Below are positions 50,563 through 62,400 of a DNA stretch of 64,000 nucleotides, piece by piece. Under the pieces are notes generated by a model. It saw only the letters and a program-made list of their open reading frames with translations. It was not told the origin of the DNA and did not search any database. Source of the DNA: Blasia pusilla (taxonomy: Eukaryota; Marchantiophyta; Marchantiopsida; Blasiales). A program made the translations under genes and the position numbers. The first letter of the stretch is position 1; every line of letters begins with the position of its first letter. The DNA is taken from NCBI GenBank assembly GCA_050084515.1, contig CM114274.1, positions 24,986,001-25,050,000 of the forward strand, given 5' to 3'.

Positions 50563-51185
50563 CTTGAATGTGTTCTCCGCAGGCAAGAGTGCCGCCGTTG
50601 GACATAAATCGATAGCTGGTGAAATCTACTTCCCTGCCCAAGTTTGCAAATCCTTGTGTCTAACTCTACTCATAAAGGTAGGAATACTTGGACGCAATGG
50701 TCAAGCGAAGTCTCTTCCACTCTTTCAAAGATCACAACGATTGAAACGACGCGCCTTTCTATAGTCAACCAGAGCAGTGCTCAACCTCAAGTCTAAAGCA
50801 AATCCTAAAGATCACCAGATAGCTCTGTAACAGTGAGAACTTCGCACTGTCAATTTGAAGCCGGCAGAGGTTACATTGCGGCTTACGGCGCAGATTTCAC
50901 CTAGGATAAGCACTGGAGCAACAAAATGAATCACTAAGTCGGCACAGTGAGGAGGAAACATCTAGACTCACGATTCAAGCTGCAGTCGTAAACACTTGAG
51001 ACTGAAACACTTCATCGACGAAGTCAACCCAGAATCAGCTAGACCTATTCAACAAGGTTGGTTTCCTCCGCACGCAGACTCGTTGATAAACAATCACGAC
51101 TTAAGTTCCAGCTGTAACTTCAGGGTTGAATGCCCGACCTCCAACGTGAAAGGTGGACGACATCCAGAAAGAGTGTGACGGCCCA

Positions 51186-51251
51186 ATGGAAACTCCGCGC
51201 CCCATAGCTGCTAATATGATAGGATTCGACGTGAAAGACTTCGATGATGCT
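51186..51251 (+). CDS. Candidate first coding exon (plus-strand gene, perhaps IFT46)
   Basis: ATG at 51186 opens METPRPIAANMIGFDVKDFD and ends DA at a strong donor (GCT|GTAAGTAAC) in phase 0. The 22-residue peptide has no family I recognise. It is the closest plausible start upstream of the IFT46 exons, but it could belong to a separate gene. Confidence 0.35.
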
Positions 51252-52191
51252 GTAAGTAACTTGAGCTGGTCTGGTTTTTTTTATGTTGTCTGGGAAGTCA
51301 ACAGATTTTTTGGTCCGTCCTGCTATTTTTGTAATAATACTACATGACTCCAGATGTGCTTCCATTCCACAATCCTGGTCTGTGTAGATCCTTATTTGTA
51401 GGCTCCTGATACGAACGAACGAACGCTAACTACTTCCAAGTAGTATCCTCCCCTTGTAAGGTCAAGTAAACCTATTCTGGTACAATACCGACATCGACAC
51501 ATGAGAAGCACACACATTGAGCGATCGCCTGAGCTGACCTAGGAGCTTCAGTTGCTTTCTGATAACCATCCGATACGTCGACTCCATTTCTGGGGATCCC
51601 TGGGTTCTCAGGGATTGCTAGAACTCCTTGACAACCCGAGATGAATCCTGCGTGCAGTAAAATGAATATGTGATCGCATGGGTAAGGAGACGACATCAGT
51701 ATGTTTCAGTTCTTGTATTAAGAGCTCAACTATACTTGATATGTGTAGGGCCCTGACGTGTAAGGATACTTGAATGAAAACTGAGTTTCGGGTGAACCCT
51801 GGAGTGTTACACAGAGAATTTTGTGTTTTCTTCCTTGTAGTAGAGAGATTCGAGAGGCGATGGGACTGAACTTTTGGACCATCTCGGTGGATTCCTGTGT
51901 TGCTAGGCAACTGTGGAGTAGCTAGAAATCGGAGTTCGGTGAAATATGAAGAGAAAGCTGAGGCCAGCGAGAGCTTATGAGTTCGTAGTAATCTTGAATT
52001 CAAAGTCTCCTGAAAGTATTGGTGATTGCTTGCGTGTCACCAGTTATCCGACTCATCCACGCCAAGGTCAACGGTCAGTGATGTCGGAAGAGCCCAGCAC
52101 ACTTTGGATCCTCGAGGCAACACTATGTCAAGAGGAGGTATTCACCCCCAAACAACAGCCACAATAACTCGGTTATTATTCATGTTTTTGA

Positions 52192-52380
52192 CGAGCTAAT
52201 GACACAACTTCAAGTCGAATTGAATCTGGAGAAGATGTCGTAGAAATATGTAGTAAATATATGATCAAATGTACCAAGCTCAAGTATCTCTCTGCCGAAG
52301 TCCACGTGGATCCAGAGAAGATGTCTCACAAATATGTCACAAGTGTTCTCGGCTCAGAAATGTTGAAGTATTCTACGAAG
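52192..52380 (+). CDS. Candidate internal exon, family unknown
   Basis: The frame is open from 52192 to a donor (ACGAAG|GTATGTGG) in phase 0, reading SSRIESGEDVVEICSKYM and later HVDPEKMSHKYVTSVLGSEM. Residue choice looks protein-like. An acceptor within it is not fixed. A diverged direct duplication (GAGAAGATGTC at ~52230 and ~52316) lies inside. Confidence 0.35.
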
Positions 52381-53686
52381 GTATGTGGTATCTTCCGTGT
52401 TGAATTGTGCTCCCACTTCCATTGCAGGCTCTCAATGCACTTGGCGAGCACCTTCCACGCTGCCACCATTATGCTATACCACTCCCCTCCCACCTGTTGT
52501 TTGAATGGTGTTCTCAAGTAATGTGGGTCGCAAGCCTTTGAGTAGATCCCTCAGTTCTACTAGACCTCTGGGTACACGGAGTAGTCTACACAAGCGAGGC
52601 GAGAAAGTTTTCCACATCAGTGATAACTGCTGCAAGATCCAAAAAAGTAAAAGGATCAAGAAAATACCAAGTTAATAGCAAAGCGGAAACATTCTTAGAA
52701 TGTGAGCAAGCGTTGGAGTATGTCAGATAAAGTGTACTTAAATTTATGAATGAAGCGGGTCTCAACCACAACCTTTTCGGAAGATAATTTGAAGTGAGGG
52801 TTTGGGAGAGTGCAATTTCTTTCTCAAGCAGGCAAGGTGGGCTGCTTTATTTTCCACTCACTGAAGAATAACTTCGAAGATGGTGCACTGAGGGCTTCCA
52901 TGTCCCAGAGATGTAAGTTCAACAGTCCGATGTTTGTTACAAGTGTTCCTGAAAACGATCCAGCAGGCACTCAGATATTTTGATTGAGCCTTTCCCTTCG
53001 AGACAGGATTTTGTCTTCTAAAGTTCATGTTCTCTGTCCATCCACAACATGTGGCTGGCTTTGAAACTGTTAAAATACTGTATACACATACAGTGAAGGA
53101 CAGAGACAGAAGCCGAGAAAATTTTCGCATGCTTGATATCAGTAAGAACGGCTTAATGGCTGCTGTAAAACTGGTTAGTGTGGTTTCAACCAACTACCAC
53201 TGAAAATCCGCTACTGTAGATTTGTCACCAAAATCGGCAAGGTGATGACTGCTAACATACGACCACCCCGTGCACCCCCCAACTTAGTGACTGTCCAATA
53301 ACTACTTGATATCTACAAAACAAGATTTTCCACTTGATAATATTTTCATAAATCCACCTCCCACGATCATAGGGATTACAGTCAACTACCTAAATCCATT
53401 CCTTCTGAACCAATTCGCTAATCAATTGGTATTGTATTCTGTTGTAGAAGTAATTCACGCTGACAACTCTTCGTCCTGGTGAGCATCTGCAAGACCTGAC
53501 TGTCGCAACAATGCACGTATAGCAGAAACTATCTTTCCTATCTGCTACTACATTGTGCTTTAAACTAAGCATGATAGTGCACTGCCCTTCTATCATGTCT
53601 TCTTGGTACCTTTCCATACCAAGTAGAAGGTTGGATGCATGTGTAGCCAGTTCTAAGAATCAAATTATTTTATCATCTCCCCAAAG

Positions 53687-53746
53687 ACGCTTTTGGTAAA
53701 AGGACTGATTCGTCTCAATGGCCTGGAAAGTGGTGAAGGTGATCAG
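53687..53746 (+). CDS. Candidate internal exon, family unknown
   Basis: After an acceptor (CTCCCCAAAG) the frame reads TLLVKGLIRLNGLESGEGDQ in phase 0 and reaches a possible donor CAG|GTCATG; the frame stays open to 53881 (SALGGTLSMYYTEYGEVYPV), so the exon may be longer. It joins in phase with the end of the 52380 candidate. Product not recognised. Confidence 0.3.
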
Positions 53747-55149
53747 GTCATGCGCAGTGCATTGGGTGGCACTTTATCCATGTACTACACTGAATATGGA
53801 GAAGTTTATCCAGTCAGGGTTGACGAACAAAGTCTTCCCAGAATGGAATTAGTCTGCTGGAGTCCTTGTAGCGTCTGCTAGTCTCTTTGGACAATTCTTC
53901 AACATGTGTCCAAGCTGCATACGGTAAAAGCACCGAATTAAATCTGTTGTAGGAATCCTTGTCCCTTGTTCCTCTTACCACCTATATAGGTACGAATCCT
54001 TGCCTATTCTTCTTGGGGCCAGGGACCAACACCAGAATTCGAGCACACAGTAGTCTATCTGCACGGCTATAAATTAAGTACAGCAGTGAGCTCTCATAAG
54101 CATGGGGGAGGAAGACCATAACCCTTATCTGCTTCTTGCGACCGACTAACGGCTGTGGCATAACTCCTGATAACTGTCCAGTGTGGTTGTCCACATTCTA
54201 CTGAAATCTGTCACTGCATATTTCACTAGAATGAATATGTTAACTGCTGATTTCTAACAGAGACCAGACCATGGTTGAATTTTTTTGTTCTTGATATCGT
54301 GAATAAGTGAGACATCCGACACACAATACCTGCATCTTTGATCAATGATATTCCCCCGAGTTTGCAGAGTCCCAAAAGATCACACTTGGCTAAATATTTT
54401 GTTTGAAGTTTCCTGTCGAAGGATTGGAGAATGTGGGAAAACCTCCATTTCCAGTGTCCCTGTTTCCCGGTGGGTGGAAACTATTTTCCTTCCGCACATT
54501 TTCTGCCTGCTTCATTTTCTCGAAGGCTTTCACAGAGAGCAACAGTCAACCTCAACCTGTCCCAAACACCCAATGAGACTAAAAAGGCAGAGCTAGTCCT
54601 AAGAGTCATAACCATCTAAACTAAAGGTTTTCCTCACAACTGTCTCTTAAAAAGGAAAGCTCTTCCATGAAACTGAATAGAAATTTCTGATATCTGTGAC
54701 TTAGGAATTTTATGAAAACGGGAGGGTGTATATTTGAAGCGAAAATGAAATATCCCGGATCTACAACAAGGTGAAAGATACCCACAAATAACCAGCATAT
54801 ACTGCTAGAAGGTGAGGACAGTTTGAGATTGAGAAGGCAAGACTGCTAACATGGGCAGTAAAAGCGATGGGAAATATTTGAAACCATTTATGTGGGTCTA
54901 TCTTGGGTGCCACCACTGATTCTCTCTTATCTTCAGAGTCTTTTTGAGGGTAGCCAACAGCCTATTACTTAGTTTACAAAAGCTCTGTATCTCAGAAAAT
55001 TGAGGGTTTCTATGAATCTTCTCCGACCCTATTGGAGCTGATAGAGTCAATAGGATTGTCCAGGCATTGGTCTTTATTATCTATTTCTGATGACCGGTGC
55101 CAAGATTGATGATTGATCTTTATCTAGTCTTCACCTATCATTTGACAGA

Positions 55150-58100
55150 GGATCAATGACGCCAGGTTTTCCTTCCTCGTCATTTTCCTTTCATTCAGTT
55201 GCTTCATTGGCAAGTGATGGTCTCTGCGGTCCAGACTTGGGTAATGTAGATTCTCTTGTGCAGAGTTTCTTTGCTAACGCTTGGAAGCTAGACAAAGACA
55301 CTCTGTATGCCAAGTACTCACACTAGGAGAGCAGGTACTTTTTCACTACTCAGACTATGAGAGAATCTCTACGGTACTTTTTCACTTTCTCCTTCTGCAC
55401 TAATTCCAGCCACTGGCTTAGTCCTCCCAGTAAGTGAGGAGTATGATCACGAGGCTACGACAGGCACTACTTAAATCATAACAGTGTCTCCATTTATGTA
55501 AACTTGCCTCGTCTACAGACGGAGTAGATATTCAACTCCGATAATCCTTATTTTCACTAAAAGGTGGTGATGAGCCGCGGGTATAATGCATTGATTGAAC
55601 ATTTTTGAAACTTTCCAACACTTCGCGGCTGACGGTGGTGTTTTTCTGTCTTAACTCCATTTGCTTGCTCCCACTAATAACTACGTGCTGAAAGCATTAT
55701 GATTTCAAGACCCGTGGTCCTCTTAGGTCCCGGCAGACAGTGAAACTAGTGTGGTGGCCCTGGAGATGGTGGGGTGTGTGGATTAATAAAGAGGTTAAAA
55801 AAATATTTTACATTGGGAATCCCTTCACATGTATTTTCAGAGGTATGTATCTGAAGGTGTATACGCATCCACATAGCTCACAACCCTAAGAAGATGCAGG
55901 AGAGAGTTCTGCAGGAAGAACGTATGTGTGTTTCATTGTGGGCCCTCAGCACAAAACAGGTGATATAATTGGAACTGTCATACTTCCTCGGCACTAGTCT
56001 GGGGAAGAAGTTGATCTCATCGATGGACGGGCTAACTCCCAGACTGACACTTGAATGGAAAAAATGATTTTGATAAATCAGGGGACAGGGTGATGAGTAG
56101 GAGGTCAGGACAACAAGCTACAAATGTGGACCTTTTTGGACGACCACCATCTTCTTTTCATCCAGTGGTATGATTAACTACACTCTGCTGCTAGTCAACC
56201 AACCTTGTGGAAACGTCCAACGAAGTGGAAAGCATATTGAATAACTTAAGACTGAGTATTTCCGTGAGTTGTAGACCAAATGTCCTTCACTAGCTAACGA
56301 GATGACGATCAAAGTTGCGAATGTGTAACTACAGTCCTCAGCATCCATCGCCTTGATAAGAATTGGAGCCGTTCTTAGATTCTACCCAAAAAACTAATAG
56401 CCTCTGTCTCTGGTGTCGTCAATTGCAGACTGGAAGACTAAACTCTGCAGCTGCAAATTCTGGAAGGTTCGTTGGGAATCTAATGTTTGACTGCTTGTGC
56501 TTATTTGGATCTTACTTCAATCTTACTTGTATGATGATTTCTCCTACTTAATCCTATTTTGAGTGAGATGGGTGGATGGCGTGGATCAGTGCCTCAGCTT
56601 TATTTGATTCATTGGGCCCAGGCTCTCAAGACTTGACTCAAGATGTCCTTCACCACAGCATACATGGTGGTTTTCATCCTGACATTTCCCTAGCCGGGAA
56701 GCAACGGTCAGTGCTTATTGATGGGGCTGTACACAATTTATTTAGCCCTTCTGATTTGGACCATGACCAGGTGATATTACAACTTCATGGTGATGTTCAA
56801 TTTTGTGCATACTGTGCATGATTGTTTCTCTCCATATAGCAGATTACACAAATGACACCGTCGCATTGCTTTTCGAAGTCGAAAGTCGTCACTTCACTTC
56901 GGTTTAGGTGACCTAAGGCCAAATACCCTGCTACTTGAGTGCATCACCCTCTTCACGGCGTGACAAATTTTTGTCTGGCCACATTATCTTCCATACCCTT
57001 CATCTGATGCATCTTCTCGTAGTAGGCCCTCGAATTTCTTCACAATTTGAAGTATGCTCATTTAAGAAGTATCTTGGCTCAAAGTAGCAGGTAGCAGGTC
57101 CAGAGTTAGCCTGGATAAAAAAGCACATCTTTTGATGATGAGTTTCTATGCAGATGAGTGATGAGATCAGAGGACTTTTTGAATACATCCATGCATACAA
57201 GGTTCAAGAGGTGGAGATTGGCACCATATTGAAGCCCTTCATTCCAGACTACATCCTATCAGTGGGTGCCATAGACGAGTTCATCAAAGTTCCAAGGCCG
57301 GACAAGCTACCTGACCACCTTGGTCTGAAGGTACCATTTCTCACGACTTAAAGAAACATCAAGTTGTCCTCAAAGTCTCTGACAAAGGTTCTAAACAAAA
57401 ACTGTTGGGAGTAATGTAAATTCATGGTCTGTAGTCAAAAGGTTGGAAACGGAAGGTAAATTGACAGGAAATATCAAGCTTCTCTAATTTCCCAAACTTC
57501 TGGCCCCCGTAACTCGCTCCACTGCACCCACGATGCAACCACCAATCATCAGACTCGACTGTCGAAACCCTCTCATCCTGTCGTCCCACCAACTGCAAGG
57601 ACACTTCTAACGGCAATCTGTCGTCTCCGCTGCCAAGCAAGACCCGATGACCAAACATCTACAAAATGTTTACTGTCACCACAAACCCCTGCTTCCCTGT
57701 TTCATGGAGGAGGAAACAACGACATAATGCTTATGTTGCTATTCGCAAAGGCCACCTTGAGATCCCAATATCGGTGATCTTGCATTGAAGGCTCCCTCGA
57801 ATACTCTTCGACGACGCCTTGATTGCAGCAGGGGTCGTGGGTCCTGCGTCGATGGATTTATGGTATTGGATACATTATTCAAAATTGTTAACCCTTGAGC
57901 TGAGTGGATGCCTTACTTGCCTTCACAGCGACTGTTTTGCTATTGTGCTCTCGGTGCCTGGCTTTGACCGGTGCAGAAAGGCTGCGAGACTCCGATCTCG
58001 ACGGTTCAGGCTTACTGGTAGTCGGAGCCCTCGCTCGTAGAAACATGTGTGCCAATGCTGCAGGTTCTGGATGAAAGTGGACCGAAGCAAAGTGATCCGG

Positions 58101-59491
58101 CAGTACTTACATTGCAGCTACGTGCAGCTTCCAACCAGCCCAATCTGCATCTGCTTGAGGTTTGTGCTCCGGTCACCTGGATAGCTAGCTGCACACGACA
58201 ATGAACTGCACACCAGACTCCTCCTGCCTACGCCTGATTCTGGAGTGAATATCGCCACAGTGTAGTAGAACACTACAGCCTAAACAGCCTGCTGTGCGCT
58301 ACCGTGTCGTTGATTCGCATACAAGAGACTAATAAGTTGCACGAACGAACTCGTACGAGATAGAATAAGATCTTACTCGCAAACAGTAGTGAACTAGCTT
58401 ATCCCATGGAACATGTCGAAAGCGAGTGAGTTTCTCCATCGCCGGCTTCAGTGAAGGAACGCTTTGAATCATGTCATGAGGTCCTCCCGCACCATGTAGT
58501 ACAATTTGCTGGCAGGTCAGGTCAGATCAGGTCAAGTCAAGCCTGGGTTCAAGGAGCAGATGAGATGTTTTGGCAATTGGGCGAGTACTGAGCGACTAAG
58601 GGGCCTGCCTATACAGGTATCTTCGTTGGAGAATGCAGATAAGAATCCGAAAAAGCTGGACGCGTGGATCCACAGCATTAAGGATCTGCATCGAACCAAG
58701 CCAATGCCATGTGTGACCTATTCCAAAGCAATGCCCGACGTTGAGAAGCTCGTGCAAGTACGTGTGCACGTACTCAAATGGGAATCCATTACATGAGGCG
58801 CAGACGTCACCTGCTGAGAAGAATAAAAAATTGCTGCAAGAGAAGAATAAAATGCTCCTGTGAGATAATAATGGATTGAGATTTGAGGAATCCACATGCG
58901 CTCTGTGCACTTAATTTGTGTAGAAGCTTTCATCAGTTCGTACTTGGATTTCTACTAAATAAGGGCAGGCGACAAACGAGCAGCTGCTTGTGGTTGTCGC
59001 CATGATGCCTACAACGGGAATCAAGAAGGGAGCTCCTCGTACAGTCAATGCCGGAGAGACAGGGCTTTTCGGGTTCAGAGGGTCAGACTTCATTTATGGC
59101 TGAAAAGTGGGGCACATCAGCTCTATCTAGAGCACTTCTAGCGGAACAGAGTGAGGTTTACTTGTTGTTCACACATTCTTGGGCATGGTTAGTTATTCGC
59201 TCCATCTGACGTCCTACCTACTAGAAGAGTCCTTGATCCAAGTTCGCAAGGGTTGCACTGACCTCTGCGTGGCTTTGAGGTGTGGTTACGTTTATTTGCC
59301 ACTCACAATTACATAGCCAAGTGCCTTGAAATGTTGCGCCGAAGCTTGAGAAAATCGTGTTCCATTGCATTTCAGGAATGGCCCTCAGAGATACAGAAGG
59401 CGTTGGCCGACATTCAGCTCCCAACTGCGAAGCTGGAAGTAGATCTAGCAACATTCGTGGACATTTGCTGCTCAATCCTTGACATACCTAT
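55150..59491 (+). CDS. IFT46: Intraflagellar transport protein 46 (IFT46), 3' end missing
   Basis: Five exons are assigned: 56622-56770, 57154-57330, 58064-58159, 58617-58757 and 59376-59491, all GT..AG and in phase; 55150-55240 is a tentative upstream exon that fits phase 1. The product shows the IFT46 core in order: FSPSDLDHDQ joined to MSDEIRGLFEYIHAYK, LKPFIPDYILSVGAIDEF, IKVPRPDKLPDHLGLK, VLDESGPKQSDPAVLTLQLR, VSSLENADKNPKKLDAWIHS, YSKAMPDVEKLVQ, EWPSEIQKALADIQLPTAKL, and DICCSILDIP. IFT46 is an IFT-B core subunit needed to build flagella; in land plants this means motile sperm. The last junction is phase 2 (CCTAT|GTAAGT). The usual C-terminal segment (Y..SLH.LF.LY.EFK) was not found up to 64000, so the final exon is beyond the window or lost. 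The N-terminus is uncertain. Confidence 0.88.
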
Positions 59492-62400
59492 GTAAGTTCA
59501 GCTGAAATTCATCTTAACTAGCCCCAAACCCTACCGCTACAGCCACTCTCGGTAAGCCTAGCAACACAACCGTGACGAGGTTTTCGTCCGGGTAAAGATT
59601 CATGATTCTAGCGCTAAGTTGTCGGTAGTTTCCTTGAAGAATTGTCTCGACATGCAACATGTGGCTGAAGCGCTGATTCTCGTAAGTATATACTATACCG
59701 GCGTCCGTCAACTACTGTAGAAGAGGAGCACAGTTTACGAAACTAAGGATTTACTACACGCGAGAGAGAGGAACTATGGATTCACTACACACAGCACATT
59801 GACGGTATCTTGACGGTGACCGCAGATACAAGAGCCGAGTGGAGTCGCTACATGTGATGTTCTCTCTATACCTAGAGCTCCGAAACAGCGCTGCACCGCA
59901 TTTCTCTTGTGGAGGCAGTGATTGGGTCAGTGGACGGCGAGTAAAGCAGACGTGCCATTCTCCGTGAGGTGGAATCCGCGCGACACGGGAACCGAGCTGC
60001 AACGAACCTGCGATTCACCCCTCACTCATCTCCAGGAATCCCTAGTGTAGGACTCCTCATTATTGTATGTCAACTCCGAGATCCGCCACCCGCCACGAGA
60101 GACAGGACACCGGACCCGTCGCAAAAGCAGTCGAGGTCATCGTGATCTCATCACTTCTCCTCTCCATTCTGCTGTCTGCCTGCCTGGACCCACATCCATC
60201 GCTTCTGTCAAAGAAGCAGTGAGCCTTCAAATTAGGTCGGGCCGTTTTCGGACAGAAAACAACATTAATCTCGTTTCTTCAGGACAAGAAACAGCAATTC
60301 CGAAAGGTCGAGGTTAGCAACTGCGCTGCAACCAAACGGGATGAAAAAGCTATCTATCTATCACTACTTCTACTGTTGCGATCTTTTCTTTCTTTTCCGC
60401 TATAGAGACGCATGAATCCGGACTTTTCATCCGCCGCGGGCGAGGCAGTTCTGACCGCGGGCCCGACGGGAGCGCGAAAGCTGCCCACGAAAGAAACGGA
60501 CGAAGCGTTTGAAAAGTTGTCACGCGCTTGACCAGAACAGGAAGAGGATTCGGATTCGTAATAAAATTCAACTGCTCGTTTTCACAGTTGCGAAGAATAA
60601 CTTCCCATTTCAAGAGGCACGGGAGCCATTAAATGTGGAATCAATAATTGAGCCAAAATCTTCCGATGCGAACCACTACCAGTCAATTATTGCCACATAC
60701 GCGACCTACAGACTCCTCTGCCTTTCCTTTTATTCCTTTTTCTTCTTCTTCTCTCGTTTTCATGATTGCGACCTCAATGTTACCTCCTCACCCTCGAGGA
60801 GTTGACAACCTCGACGTTGAGGTGCCTACCACTCGGCCTCGGCCGACCTTCGCATCTCTTCCGCGAATTCCACCATTTCGTGCCATCATCTCCCCTTCCA
60901 CAACAAATGTCCATAGCTTTCGTTTTTCTCACCTTGAGAGATGAGCAAATCCACGAGGGCTTAGGGTTTCTGAACGTCTCCCTTTACTTCGGGAATTTTA
61001 TGGAGGCCTTGTTTGTCCTATTGGGGAATCGGGAGATCCATGAGCGATGGTTTAAACGGTCCGCTACTTCGGGAGACATGAGTCCGGAGACGGCAAATTG
61101 GAGATGTTGCTAGTTTTGATCGACAACAGAAATTGATGATAAGTGGGTTTCATTGATTTTCTCCACCTTTTCGTTGAAGCCGTAATGCATCTCTAGCAGA
61201 ACGTGCAATCATCGGATGACAAATTCTTTTCACATGAAGGACATATTTCTCGCACGAAGAACGGGTTCCATATTTTAGTCCTAGGACTTCCTTCCGATTT
61301 CCATGGGCGAGGAATTTGGCACGATTTCAACTGGCTATACACGTTTCTTTCACACGCTTTCTTTTTTTTATCGAGATTTAGAAATCCACTAATGCATGTG
61401 CATGCATATCCGGTACTGCACATATGAGACTTTCATCAAAGGAGTTTAGAAATGTTTAGAAAAACGTCTCAAATGATAGGACCCAAGGTTTATTTAATTG
61501 TGCGGGGTTTGAACCAGAGAAGAAAGAGAGAACATTCTCCTTGCAAGAAGGTGCACGTTGTTTTAATCGTACAAATGGGCACATGCAAGGGTCATGAGTT
61601 CCGAGTTTGCATATTTTCTTTACGTGAAGAATGGATTTCGTCTCTCCCAGAGCCCTTTCCATTAACCAATGCCCAAATAGATTCGTTTTTATGTGTAACT
61701 CATAGATATGTGGAACGCCCTTTCTTGGAAAAAGTGGTTTAAATGATTTGGGCAAAAGATTACTTTTCTTAAAAGAGGCTTGCCTATATATTAGAATTTG
61801 GAACTTTTATCAAAACAAATTCCAATTTTGACGAAGAGGGCACACGTGTGTAGAATTTCCTCTTGAAAAGAAGACATATGTTAATAATTGGTAGTTTGAA
61901 AATTATTTCTCTTGTTGCCCATGCTCGGAAAGTATTTTCTTGATACCCTAGTGCCATATGTCCAATAAGAAGAAGTTGCAATTGAAGAAGTTATCCTCCA
62001 ATAGTGAGACAAAATTCACTTTCTTATGAAAACAAGTCTCCAAAGAGGACAAAAAATGGCGATAACATCCCAAGAAAGGAAGAAATTAAAAAATGCGAAA
62101 AGAAAATGACACCCAACAAACATAAAAACCAACTCAAGATTAATAACTCGAAACAAATCTTACAAGAAACTAATGGTTGGTCAAATGTGAATGGATGACG
62201 AGGTGAGTGGCCCCGAACCACTTGAGCTCGACATGTCAACATCATAGCTTGGGCATATAGTAAAGCCACGCAGATGCATTCCCAAAAATCAAAAGTGACT
62301 ATGGAGAGAGAAGGGCCATGAGAAGGGGCAAGGTGGTGATTCTCGAGGGAATGGTGAGCATATATGTTCAAGAAAGTATCAAAGGACACGTGTAGGTGCC

